Source: Pleurodeles waltl (taxonomy: Eukaryota; Chordata; Amphibia; Caudata; Salamandridae). From it: 64,000 nt of DNA. A program made the translations under genes and the position numbers. Position 1 is the stretch's first letter. The number at the start of each line of letters is the position of its first letter. The stretch is from contig NC_090440.1 of assembly GCF_031143425.1 (NCBI RefSeq), positions 1,270,985,123 to 1,271,049,122 of the forward strand, read 5' to 3'. The notes below the pieces were generated by a model, which searched no databases, had not been told where the DNA came from, and saw only the letters and a list, made by a program, of their open reading frames with translations. Shown here piece by piece: positions 34,302 to 45,422 of the stretch.

Positions 34302-35446
34302 CTCATCTGCATTAACCATCTGAGGGGCCTGTGGTCTGTCTGAACCTGGAAGCGAGTCCCAAACAGGTAGAGTCTTAGCTTCTTCAGTGCCCAGACTACA
34401 GCAAAAGCTTCACGCTCAATTCCACTCCACCTACGTTCCCTGGGAAGGAACCTCCTGCTAATGAAGGCTACAGGTTGATCTTGGCCCTCTTCATTAAGCT
34501 GTGAGAGTACTGCTCCAATACCATGCCCGGAGGCGTCTGTTTGCACAACAAATTTCTTTGAATAGTCAGGTGCCTTCAGCACAGGTGCTGTGAACATGGC
34601 AGTCTTCAGTGCATCAAAAGCTGTCTGGCAAGATTCAGTCCAGATCACATTTCTGGGGTGCTTTTTGGAAGTTAACTCAGTCAAGGGAGCAACAATTGTG
34701 CTATACCCCTTAACAAACCTCCTATAGTATCCTGTGAGACCTAAAAAGGCTCTCACCTCAGTCTGGGTCTTGGGGGGCTCCCAAGCCAGAATGATTTTAA
34801 CTTTTGGCTGTAGGGGTGCCACCTGGCCACTCCTCCCCTGGTGTCTCAAATACACCATAGAACCCTGCCCTATTTGGCACTTGCTTGCCTTAATAGTGAG
34901 GCCTGCCTTCTGCAGGGCCTCCAACACTTTACAGAGGTGTTGCAATTGATCCTCCCGTGTGGAACTAAAGTCAGCAATGTCATCCACGTAGGCGGCACTG
35001 AAATCATCCAGTCCAGCCAATACCTGGTTGACCAACCTCTGAAAGGTGAGAGGGGCATTCTTCATTCCAAAGGGCATCACCCTAAACTGGTAGTGCCCAT
35101 CTGGTGTGGAGAATGAGGACCTCTCATTAGCCCCCTCACTCAGGGCGATCTGCCAGTACCCAGAGGTATGATCAAACGTACTTAGGTACTTGGCAGCTCC
35201 CAACCGGTCAATGAGCTCATCACTTCGGGGGATGGGGTGGGCGTCAGTCTTAGTGACTGCATTGAGTCCCCGGTAATTCACACAGAACTGGTGTTCTGGA
35301 GTGGCACCAGGAGCAGCAGACTTTGGGACCAAAACCACTGGACTGGCCCAAGGGTTGCCTTAAAACTCAATAAACCCCAACGCTAACATTTTAGAGACTT
35401 CCTTTTTAATGTTAGCCCATACACACTCAGTAACTCTGTAAACTTT
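34302..35446 (-). pseudogene. Gypsy pol: reverse transcriptase and RNase H
   Basis: The minus-strand middle of pol. RT motifs in order: VVLVPKSAAPGA, FCVNYRGLNAVT, YWQIALSE, FRVMPFGMKNAPLTFQRLVN, the intact catalytic AAYVDDIADFS near 35000, then LGLTGYYRRFVKGYS. RNase H follows with VVQTDASGHGIGAVLSQ and TDHRPLRWLMQMRG. It is open from 35338 to the ERV junction; upstream there is one stop near 35360 (after ALGFIEF-like codons). The MITE at 35447 interrupts the frame at codons for VKHK/VYRV. The Ty3/Gypsy assignment is secure. Confidence 0.9.
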
Positions 35447-36364
35447 GGCCCATATTTATACTTTTTGACGCTAAACTGCGCTAACGCAGTTTAGCGTCAA
35501 AAAATTTAGCGCCGTCTAACGCCATTCTGAAGCGCCATGCGGGCGCCGTATTTATGGAATGGCGTTAGCCGGCGCAAGCAGACCGGCGCTGCCTGGTGTG
35601 CGTGGAAAAAAACCACGTAGACCAGGCAGCGCCGGCGTTGGGCAAAAATGACGTTAGGGCGTCTTAAAATGGGGCAAGTCAGGTTGAGGCAAAAAAATCG
35701 CCTCAACCCGATTTGCGCCATTTTTTTACGACGCCCAGACGCCATTTCATGACTCCTGTCTTAGTAAAGACAGGAGTCATGCCCCCTTGCCCAATGGCCA
35801 TGCCCAGGGGACTTGTGTCCCCTGGGCATGATCATTGGGCATAGTGGCATGTAGGGGGGCACAAATAAGGCCCCCCTATGCCACCCAAAAAAAATTAAAA
35901 AATATAAAAAATTATACTTACCTGAACTTACCTGAATGTCCCTGGGGTGGGTCCCTCCATCCTTGGGTGTCCTCCTGGGGTTGGCAGGGGGGGTCCCTGG
36001 GGGCAGGGGAGGGCACCTGTGGGCTCATTTTGAGCCCACAGGCCCCTTAACGCCTACCCTGACCCAGGCGTTAAATAGTGGCGCAAATGCGGGGTTTTTT
36101 GACCTGCCAACTCCCGGGCATGATTTTTGCCCGGGAGTATAAATACGACACATTTGCGTCGCCGTCATTTTTTTAGATGGGAACGCCTTCCTTGCATCTC
36201 ATTAACGCAAGGAAGGCGTTCACGCAAAAAAATGACGCTATTTGCCAATACTTTGGCGCTAGACGCGTCTAACGCCAAAGTATAAATATGGCGTTAGTTT
36301 TGCGCCGAATTTGCGTCGAAAAAAACGACGCAAATTCGGCGCAAACAGAGTATAAATACGGGCC
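35447..36364. mobile_element. Foldback MITE, family 1 (third copy)
   Basis: A 918-bp element with GGCCCATATTTATAC ends, inserted in the Gypsy pol with a TTT duplication (35444-35446, 36365-36367). Removing it and one TTT restores the pol frame, so its limits are exact. Orientation is opposite to the copies at 5431 and 25006. Confidence 0.9.
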
Positions 36365-36870
36365 TTTGTGTTTAACAGGAGGACTGTCCCCAGTGTCCAC
36401 TTGTAACCCCTGTGATCAGGGTGAACAGTGAGGCAAAGCGACCCAACACCTGGAGACAGTCCCTCTGCTGCTCTGGGGTCAGTAAGGGGGAGAGGACCAC
36501 TCCCTCCACAAACCCATCTTTTTCCCCAGCAGACAAAAGGTCAGGAAGAGGTTCACTCTCTTCCTCCACCCGATCATCTGTTGCTAGGAGCCTGGACAAT
36601 TCAGTTCGCTCAAAGTGTGGTTTTGAGCCAGTTCACATGCAGGACCCTTAAAGGGTTCCTGGGAGTCTGCAAGTTCACCAGTTACGTAACTTTGCTCTTG
36701 CACTCCACCACCTCAAATGGCCCAGTCGACTTGTCCTGGAGCACCCTAGGCTCCACTGGCGCCATCACCCCCACTTTCTGACCAGGTTGAAACCAGAGTG
36801 GCATTCTGTTCATACCAGCATTTCATGTCTTCCTGGTTTGCTTCCAGGTTCTCTTGTGCGAGAGTTCTGA
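36365..36870 (-). pseudogene. Gypsy pol: integrase C-terminus and link to RT
   Basis: The minus strand reads LAQENLEANQEDMKCWYEQ, then after a small frameshift MAPVEP, LQDKSTGPFEVVECKSKVTY, LVNLQTPRNPLRVLHVNWLK (an integrase C-terminal GPF/Y-type module), then an acidic linker and SPLLTPEQQRDCLQVLGRFA leading into RT. This piece physically joins the integrase C-terminus to the RT N-terminus and is the key evidence for integrase-first gene order. There are two or three frameshifts. Confidence 0.8.
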
Positions 36871-37384
36871 AGCGGACAGTCGGGTTTCTCAGAGCCACCA
36901 TGTGTTAACACCAGAGCAGTACGCGCTCTATTGGCGACAAAAATGCAAAAACCTAGCATTTTCAAAACAACGTAATTTATGCATTGTGCTGATATGTTGT
37001 GGTTTAACCTTTTGCATTGCAGAGTTCAATCCTGAAAACTTATTTTTAATATGCTTACAAATACTGTTCCTTTGCAATGTATTGCTTCAGGTTTTCAGAG
37101 TGTGTTAGGGTGTGGTCCCTTTCCAGGGCCTTTTAGAGACTTTCCCTGCAACATGGCTCGGCGTGGTTCTGGGCTGGGACAAGACTCTACAAAAGAGAGC
37201 TAGCCCAACTCCCAGTGCTCACTATTCAGAGGTCCCGGTGCAGAGCAGCAGCTTCTTTCTGAGCTCCTGTCCCGGTGGCCCAGTTGGATCTTCCAGTCTT
37301 CTGCCCTTCATCCTTCATTGGTGATCACTGTTCCAGGCGGTAAGACGGTGATTGGATTATCCCGACACCGTTACTGAGAATTTT

Positions 37385-38010
37385 CATATTCTTGGTTTAA
37401 TTGTTAAATGAGTAACAGATCACTTGCGCGCTACCATTTCTTGACATTTATATGGTAGTTTACAAATAGGCAAGATGCGCGATTTGTTTCATAAAGGTTT
37501 GACTTTGTTGTTTATTGCGCGCTACCATTTCTTGACATTGGCATGGTGGCTTAAGAATCGGCAAGACGCGCAATTCGTTTTATGGTGTTTAAACATTGTT
37601 GTCCATTGCGCGCTACTATTTCTTGACATTTACATGATGTTTTACGAATTGGCAAGACTCACAACTCGTTTCATGAGGATTTAACTTTGTTGTTTATTGC
37701 GCGCTACCATTTCTTGACATTTACATGGTGGCTTAAGAATCAGCAAAAGAAGAGCGATTCGTTTCATTGTACTTTGATCTTGTTATTTATTGTGAGCTGT
37801 TATTTCTTGACATTTACATTGTGTTTTACGAATCGCTAAGATGCGCGATTCGATTAATGATGGTTTGACTTTGATATTCATAGCGTGCTACCATTTCTTG
37901 GTATTTTACATGGTGACACTCGAATCGGCAAGACGCACAATTCTCTCCTCGAGTTTAATTCATGTTGTTTATTTGTATGCCACTATTCTAAGATATTTAT
38001 TATGTAATAT
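37385..38010. repeat. 91-bp tandem repeats, six to seven degenerate units
   Basis: Units around TTGCGCGCTACCATTTCTTG and GGCAAGACGCGCAATTCGTT recur every 91-92 bp (CTTGACATT at about 37440, 37531, 37622, 37713, 37806, with a variant near 37897). Point differences are many. Inside the unclassified insertion. Confidence 0.85.
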
Positions 38011-38087
38011 TCAAGTTGAAAAGTTATGCGATTTGTTTCCTGAATCCATATTGTGTTATTCATGGTGCACAATCCTTTTATGGTGTT

Positions 38088-38090
<3 letters not shown>

Positions 38091-38153
<63 letters not shown>
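38091..38153. repeat. TA microsatellite
   Basis: 63 bp of alternating TA with one G interruption. Prone to length error in assembly. Confidence 0.95.
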
Positions 38154-38657
38154 CTGCAATATGCGCAATTTGTGTTGAAACATTTTAAGAGTACACAGAA
38201 GGCCAGAGTTTCTAGATGCAATAATGCATGGTCCTAGTATACATTCTCAAAACAGGATTTATATGACTGGTTTAAAATTTAGTCAGAATGTTTTTCTGAT
38301 TCTCATGTAAAGGAAAGTACTTGAATAAGAAAGTTTTCATTTAATTCATCTTGATTCCCCTACAGGTATCCGGCCATCTTGAAACTTAGTCATTTTAAAC
38401 TTAACTCTTAGATTGTTCATGTTTTCAGAGTGACAAGGCTTAGAATCATAGTCTAGTATTGATTTCAGGAGATATAATTTTCTTATTGTGTGTTCTAACC
38501 TTTTTCTTACTACAGGTCTCCTTCACAGCTGTTCCCTTCCTAATCCTCTCTTCCCCTCTTGAACTCTCTCAGTCTCTGTGATTTATCTATCAGAGTCTTG
38601 GAGCTGTTCAGTGGTGGACGTGTTGGGAATGTGCACAGACCCCGAGGATCTGGTGAC

Positions 38658-39715
38658 TCTGACACCATGTAACTGAATACATCCTGGGGGGTTTACTAGG
38701 GTCTTTCTCCAAAGCCTCCTTTACCAGACTCAAAGGTTCCCTCACAGGGTGGCCATATAACAGCTCAAAAGGACTAAAGCCAAGTTCTTTTTGAGGCACC
38801 TCCCTGTAAGCGAACAGAAGGCATGATGAGAGGACGTCCCCTTTTTACCTCAAGGGCTCTGACAGGCCCATTATCATGCCATTCAAGGTGTGGTTGAATC
38901 TCTCAACCAGACCATTGCTTTGGGGTGGTAAGGTGTGGTGAACTTGTACGTTACCCCACACACCTTCCACAGATACTTCATATATGTTGACATGAAGTTG
39001 GTACTCCTATCGGACACCACCTTCTTAGGGAACCCCACAAGGGTAAAAACCCCCATCTATGCACGGCCCACCACAGGGGCAGTGATTGACATCAAAGGCA
39101 TGGCTTCTGGGTGGCATGGTCCACCAAGACCAGGATAAACCTGTTTCCCATGGCTGTCTTGGGATCCAGAGGCCCAACAATGTCAACACCAACCCTCTCA
39201 ATGCAGGTACTAACCAAAGGGAAAGGTTGGAGGGGATCTTTACATTTCCCCCCACTCTTGCCACTTGCCTGACAAGTTGCTCAAGACCTACAATGAGCAT
39301 CAGAGTGCCTGTGCATTTAGGGCCAATAGAAGTGGGTGACAAGCCACACAAAGGTCTTGTCCTGTCCCAAATGACTAGCTAAAGGCACGTCACAAGCCAG
39401 ACCCAGTAGGAAGGCTCCGAAGCACTAGGGTACCACCAGCACACAGGCTGACCTAGGCTCAGGAACCTTAGGCTTGATATATAGGAGGCCATCCTCCCAG
39501 GAAATCAAAGGTGATCCAGGCTCCTTGCCAGACGCCTGTTCTGCAGCCTGCTGCTGCAAACCCTCCGGAGTATGGCATGACTTCTGTCCCTCACAGAATG
39601 CTTCCCTGGTGGGCCCCCCTTCCTGCTGCCACTGTGACAACTCAGGGACCTCACCCAATTCAGCCACCTGTTTCCCTGTAGGCTCCAGGGCCTCCCCCTC
39701 AGGTTCACCTTTGTT
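38658..39715 (-). pseudogene. Gypsy pol: integrase zinc module and core
   Basis: Minus strand: a linker with EGLQQQAAEQASGKEPGSPL and ISWEDGLLYIK, then a zinc module (HLGQDKTF ... THFYWP, ATCQASGK), then the core with VDIVGPLDPKTAMGNRFILV (first Asp near 39190), VVSDRSTNF (second Asp near 39010) and VERFNHTL (Glu near 38910), then KELGFSPFELLYGHPVREPL. All three catalytic positions are present but several frameshifts and stops separate them. It lies upstream of RT in transcription order. Its 5' side is cut off at 39716 by Penelope sequence; no gag or protease follows. Confidence 0.85.
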
Positions 39716-40034
39716 CTGGGACGCGGAGCAGGGGTAACTTATCCACCCGAGCGGGTTGGCTATACAAGCTTGGACCACTGATACTTATCGCTATCCCGAT
39801 GGGGCCCATCCTTTAATACAAGGAGGGTTTTTGTGTTATAACATGGGGATTAGGTACGTTTTTTGGTCCTGACGAATCGCACCAATCTTAACAGACAATT
39901 CTTGTGAGAAACATGTTGACCCCGATGATAGAAGTATAGTTATTTCTGTACTCTAACTCTCCACATTCCCCTAATTCAGGGACTGACAGTTTTTTTGTTT
40001 CTGAGGGTGGACTAGACATTACTTCTAATCCTGG
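39716..40034. mobile_element. Penelope-derived fragment A
   Basis: About 319 bp, from TTCTGGGACGCGG to ACATTACTTCTAATCC, nearly identical to 44748-45065. It joins Gypsy integrase-upstream sequence directly to a fragment of the Gypsy LTR, at the place where gag, protease and part of the LTR are lost. Assignment to Penelope is indirect, through fragment B. Confidence 0.6.
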
Positions 40035-40059
40035 CAGAGAGAAGTCTTTGTTGTCCCTG
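40035..40059 (-). mobile_element. Gypsy 5' LTR piece 1
   Basis: 25 bp (CAGAGAGAAGTCTTTGTTGT then CCCTG) matching 7540-7564 of the intact LTR. It continues after the insertion at 44431. Confidence 0.75.
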
Positions 40060-40386
40060 TGTCACCACTTAGACAATAAAGTCTCAACTGGCCAAGGTTA
40101 GCCTTATTGTCCTTCGTTTGGGGGGGGTGAGAAACTAGCCTCTTTCTAGCCTTGTTACCCCCACTTTTGGCCTGTTTGTGAGTATATGTCAGGGTTTCAC
40201 TGTCTAACTGGGATCCTGCTAGCCAGGGCCCAGTGCTCATAGTGAAAACCCTATGTTTTCAGTATGTTTGTTATGTGTCACTGGGACCCTGCTAGCCAGG
40301 ACCCAAGTGCTCATAAGTTGGTGGCCTATATGTATGTGTTCCCTGTGTGATGCCTAACTGTCTCACTGAGGTTCTGCTAACCAGAA

Positions 40387-41610
40387 CCTCAGTGGTTATG
40401 CTCTCTCTTTACTTTCCAAATTGTCACTAACAGGCTAGTGACCAATTTCACCAATTCACATTGGCATACTGGAACACCCTTATAATTCCCTAGTATATGG
40501 TACTGAGGTACCCAGGGTATTGGGGTTCCAGGAGATCCCTATGGGCTGCAGCATTTCTTTTGCCACCCATAGGGAGCTTCGACAATTGTTACACAGGCCT
40601 GCCACTGCAGCCTGAGTGAAATAACATCCACGTTATTTCACAGCCATTTACCACTGCACTTAAGTAACTTATAAGTCACCTATATGTCTAACCTTTACCT
40701 GGTAAAGGTTGGGTGCTAAGTTACTTAATGTGTGGGCACCCTGGTACTAGCCAAGGTGCCCCCACATCGTTCAGGGCAAATTCCCCGGACTTTGTGAGTG
40801 CAAGGACACCATTTCACGCGTGCACTATACATAGGTCACTACCTATGTATAGCGTCACAATAGTAACTCCGAACATGGCCATGTAACATGTCTAAGATCA
40901 TGGAATTGTCACCCCAATGCCATTCTGGCATTAGGGAGACAATTCCATGATCCCCCGAGTCTCTAGCACAGACCCGGGTACTGCCAAACTACCTTTCCGG
41001 GGGTTTCACTGCAGCTGCTGCCAACCCCTCAGACAGGTGTCTGCCCTCCTGGGGTCCAGCCAGGCTTGGCCCAGGAAGGCAGAACAAAGCACTTCCTCAG
41101 AGAGAGGGTGTTACACCCTCTCCCTTTGGAAAAAGGTGTCAGGGCTGGGGAGGAGTAGCCTCCCCCAGCCTCTGGAAATGCTTTGATGGGCACAGATGGT
41201 GCCCATCTCTGCATAAGGCAGTCTACACTGGTTCAGGGATCCCCCAGCCCTGCTCTGGCGTGAAACTGGACAAAGGAAAGGGGAGTGACCACTCCCCTGA
41301 CCTGCACCTTCCAGGGGAGGTGCCCAGAGCTCCTCCAGTGTGCTCCAGACCTCTGCCATCTTGGAAACAGAGGTGCTGCTGGCACACTGGACTTCTCTGA
41401 GTGGCCAGTGCCAGCAGGTGACATCAGAGACTCCTTCTGATAGGCTCTTACCTGTGTTGCTAGCCTATCCTCCTTCCTAGGTAGCCAAACCTCCTTTTCT
41501 GGCTATTTAGGGTCTCTGCTTTGGGGAATTCTTTAGATAACGAATGCAAGAGCTCATCAGAGTTCCTCTGCATCTCTCTCTTCACCTTCTGCCATAGGAT
41601 CGACCGCTGA
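40387..41610. repeat. 1224-bp direct repeat, unit A
   Basis: Starts CCTCAGTGGTTATGCT. Matches unit B over its whole length with several percent differences, including the shared AATTCCATGATC and TGTCACCCCAATGCC regions. Confidence 0.9.
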
Positions 41611-42842
41611 CCTCAGTGGTTATGCTATCTCTTTACTTTCCAAATTGTCACTAACAGGCTAGTGACCAATTTCACCAATTCACATTGGCATACTGGTACA
41701 CCCATATAATTCCCTAGTATATGGTACTGAGGTACCCAGGGTATTGGGGTTCCAGGAGATCCCTATGGGCTGCAGCATTTCTTTTGCCACCCATAGGGAG
41801 CTCTGACAATTCTTACACAGGCCTGCCAGTGCAGCCTGTGTGAAATAACGTCCACGTTTTTTCACAGCCATTTACCACTGCACTTAAGTAACTTATAAGT
41901 CACCTATATGTCTTACCTTCACCTGGTGAAGGTTGGGTGCAAAGTTACTTAGTGTGTGGGCACCCTGGCACTAGCCAAGGTGCCCCAACATCGTTCAGGG
42001 CAAATTCCACGGACTTTGTGAGTGCGGGGACACCATTACACACGTGCACTGTACATAGGTCACTACCTATGTACAGCGTCACAATGGTAACTCCGAACAT
42101 GGCCATGTAACATGTCTAAGATCATGGAATTGTTACCCCAATGCCATCCTGGCTTTGGGGGGACAATTCCATGATCCCTCGGGTCTCTAGCATAGTACCC
42201 GGGTACTGCCAAACTGCCTTTCCGGGGTATCCACTGCAGCTGCTGCTGCTGCCAACCCCTCAGACAGGTTTCTGCCCTCCTGGGGTCCAGGCAGCCCTGG
42301 CCCAGGAAGGCAGAACAAAGGATTTCCTCTGAGAGAGGGTGTTACACCCTCTCCTTTTGGAAATAGGTGTCAGGGATGGGGAGAAGTAGCCTCTCCCAGC
42401 CTCTGGAAATACTTTGATGGGCACAGATGGTGCCCATCTCTGCATAAGCCAGTCTACACCGGTTTAGGGATCCCCCAGCCCTGCTCTGGCGTGAAACTGG
42501 ACAAAGGAAAGGGGAGTGACCACTCCCCTGACCTGCACCTCCCAGGGGAGGTGCCCAGAGCTCCTCCAGTGTGTCCCAGACCTCTGCCATCTTGGAAACA
42601 GAGGTGTTTGTGGCACACTGGACTGCTCAGAATGGCCAGTGCCAGCAGGTGACGTCAGAGGCTCCTTCTGATAGGCTCTTACCTCTCTTGGTAGCCAATC
42701 CTCCTTCCTTGGTAGCCAAACCTCCTTTTCTGGCTACTTAGGGTCTCTGCTTTGGGGAATTCTTCAGATAACGAATGCAAGAGCTCACCAGAGTTCCTCT
42801 GCATCTCCCTCTTCACCTTCTACCAAAGGATCAACCGCTGAC
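41611..42842. repeat. 1224-bp direct repeat, unit B
   Basis: Tandem partner of unit A, ending near CAACCGCTGACTGCTCAGG. Divergence between A and B is clearly greater than between the two 10-kb copies, so this duplication is older. Confidence 0.9.
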
Positions 42843-44430
42843 TGCTCAGGACGCCTGCAAAACCGTAACAAAGTAGCAAAGACGACTACTGCAACCTTGT
42901 ATCACTGATCCTGCCGCTTTCTAGCCTGTTTCCTGGTGGTGCATGCTCTGGGGGTAGCCTGCCTCCTTCTTGCACCAGGAGCTCTGAATAAATCTCCTGT
43001 GGGTCGACGGAATCTTCCCCCTGCAACCGCAGGCAACAAAAGACTGCATCACCGGTCCTCTGGGTCCCCTCTCAGCACGACTAGCGTGGTCCCTGGAACT
43101 CAGCAACTCTGTCCAAGTGACTCCCACAGTCCAGTGACTCTTCAGTCCAAGTTTGGTGAAGGTAAGTCTTTGCCTCCCCACGCTAGATTGCATTGCTTGG
43201 TACGCGTGATTTACAGCTGCTCCTGCTCCTGTGCACTCTTCCAGGATTTCCTTTGTGCACAGCCAAGCCTGGGTCCCGACACTCTAACCTGCAGTGCACA
43301 ACCTCCTGAGTTGTCCTCCGGCATCGTGGGACTCCCTTTTGTGTCTTCGGGTGAGCTCCGGTTCACTCCTTTTCCAAGTACCTGTTCCAGTACTTCTGTG
43401 GGTGCTGCCTGCTTCTGTGAGGGCTCCCTGACTTGCTGGGCGCCCCCTCTGTCTCCTCATCCAAGTGGCGACATCCTGGTCCCTCCTGGGCTAAAGCAGC
43501 ATCCAAAAACCCTAACCGCTACCCTTGCAGCTAGCAAGGCTTGTTTGCGGTCTTTCTGCGTGGGAATACCTCTGCAAGCTTCTTCACGATGTGGGACATC
43601 CATCTTCCAAAGAGGAAGTTTCTAGCCCTCTTCGTTCTTGCAGAATCCACAGCTTCCACCATCCAGTGGCAGCTTCTTTGCACCCTCAGCTGGCATTTCC
43701 TGGGCATCTGCCCACTCTCGACATTGTTGCAACTCTTGGACTTGGTCCCCTTGTTCCACAGGTACTCTCATCCGGAAATCCACTTTGGTTGCATTGCTGG
43801 TGTTGGTCTTCCTTGCAGAATTCCCCTATCACGACTTCTGTGCTCTCTGGGGAATATAGGTGCACTTTACACCTACTTTTCAGGGTCTTGGTGTGGGCTA
43901 TTTTTCTAACCCTCACTGTTTTCTTACAGCCCCAGCGACCCTCTACAAGCTCACATAGGTTTGGGGTCCATTCGTGGTTCACATTCCACTTTTGGAGTAT
44001 ATGGTTTGTGTTGCCCCTATACCTATGTGCTCCTATTGCAATCTACTGTAACTTTACATTGCTTGCATTACTTCCTTTTGCTATTACTACATATTTTTGG
44101 TATTGTGTACATATATTTTGTGTATATTTGGCATCCTCATACTGAGGGTACTCACTGAAATACTTTTGGCATAGTGTCATAAAAATAAAGTACCTTTATT
44201 TTTAGTATATCTGTGTATTGTGTTTTCTTATGATAGTGTGCATATAACACCAGTGGTATAGTAGGAGCTTTGCATGTCTCCTAATTCAGCCTAAGCTGCT
44301 CTGCTATAGCTACCTTCTATCAGCCTAAGCTGCTAGAAACACCTCTTCTACACTAATAAGGGATAACTGGACCTGGTATAGAGTGTAAGTACCCCTTGGT
44401 ACCCACTACAAGCCAGGCCAGCCTCCTACA
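42843..44430. other. 3' part of the LTR-like insertion, no gene
   Basis: The plus strand is open for long stretches (42936-43625, 43525-44145) with Ser-, Leu- and Pro-rich translations that look like no domain I know. Two overlapping frames are open at once, which suggests composition rather than coding. AATAAA at about 44184 is a plausible polyadenylation signal. Confidence 0.5.
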
Positions 44431-44744
44431 CTGAGACTTCAACAACAGGAGGCAAGTTCAATTCAAGCCCTTGGAAATTCTTCCTCAGTGGGAAGTCACA
44501 CAAAAGTCAGTCTTTGTCCTCTCTCAGGCAGAAGCAGCTAATGCAGCCCACTTAGCAAAGCACAGCCACAGGCAAAGGGGCAGTACTCCTCCTCCGGCTT
44601 CTCCAGCTCTTCTCCTTGGCAAAGGTTCTTCTTGGTTCCAGAAGTAATCTGATTGTCAGGGGTTTTTGGTGGTCTTCTTATACCCCTTCTTACCTTTGAA
44701 GTAGGTCTACTTCAACGGAAAGTCTCTGTTGTTTTCAAGACCCT
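44431..44744 (-). mobile_element. Gypsy 5' LTR piece 2
   Basis: Starts CTGAGACTTCAACAACAG and matches 7562-7880 of the intact LTR with about ten percent differences by eye, so the two LTRs of this element are not young. Confidence 0.85.
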
Positions 44745-45422
44745 TTTTTCTGGGACGCGGAGCAGGGGTAAGTTATCCACCCGAGCGGGTTGGCTATACA
44801 AGCCTGGACCACTGATGCTTATCGCTATCCCGATGGGGCCAATGCTTTAATACAAGGAGGGTTTTTGTGTTATAACATGGGGATTAGGTACGTTTTTTGG
44901 TCCTGACGAATCGCACCGACCTTAACAGACAATTTTTGCGAGAAACATGTTGACCCCGATGATAGAAGTATAGGTATTTCTGTACTCTAACTCTCCACAT
45001 TCCCCTAATTCAGGGACTGACAGTTTTTTTTGTTTCTGAGGGTGGACTAGACATTACTTCTAATCCTTACCCACACTCTGCTTTTAATCATGACAGGAGT
45101 CTGGGTTGATTAAATACGATATTTCCAAACCTCTAGCAATTTTTATTTTTATTTTCACATACCCATATACCAATCCCACATACTAGCACTCAGCTACCGG
45201 CATTCTTTATACTCAAAAGATCTCTGGCAAAGAGCCCCCACGAGGGGCCCGTCAGGCATTGCAGTGCCGGCTTGACGAGGAGCAAAAGCCAGATGATGAA
45301 GCATGTCACCATTTGGTGAGTGAGGGCTCTTGTTCTAATAAGAGCAGACTCATAGACTCTATTACTTACTGTTTACATTTGTACTAATCTATTGGCTGGA
45401 ACTGTGTACTTTTGTTTTTTTG
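44745..45422. mobile_element. Penelope-derived fragment B with 14-bp target duplication
   Basis: 678 bp inserted in the Gypsy LTR; GTTTTCAAGACCCT (44731-44744) and GTTTTCAAGATCCT (45423-45436) flank it. The right part (45215-45320) is the inverted counterpart of the Penelope element start at 14028-14140 (CGTCAGGCATTGCAGTGCCG here). The left part equals fragment A. No coding sequence. Confidence 0.7.

Larger units (their letters stand above)
36871..38657. mobile_element. Unclassified 1.79-kb insertion in Gypsy pol
   Basis: Splits the integrase between SYMVSE and LAQENL and is flanked by TCTGA (36866-36870, 38658-38662). It starts AGCGGACAGTCGGG and ends GATCTGGTGAC, holds no coding region I recognise, and contains 91-bp tandem repeats and a TA microsatellite. 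A 5-bp duplication fits an LTR element or some DNA transposons, but the ends are not TG...CA. Confidence 0.65.
40060..44430 (+). mobile_element. 4.4-kb LTR-like insertion with internal duplication
   Basis: Sits between two exactly adjoining parts of the Gypsy LTR. It starts TGTCACCACTTAG and ends CCTCCTACA, as LTRs do; CTG flanks it on both sides (perhaps CCCTG/CACTG). Several AATAAA signals lie near its 3' end (for example about 44184). Strand is inferred from these signals. It has no pol or gag, so it reads as a solo LTR lengthened by a 1.2-kb tandem duplication. Three short motifs like CTGCTAGCCAGG recur at 40210-40400. Confidence 0.6.

Noticed and set aside
42936..44145. Long plus-strand open frames in the LTR-like insertion
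   Set aside because: Two or three frames are open at the same time and the translations have no recognisable domain. Composition explains them better.
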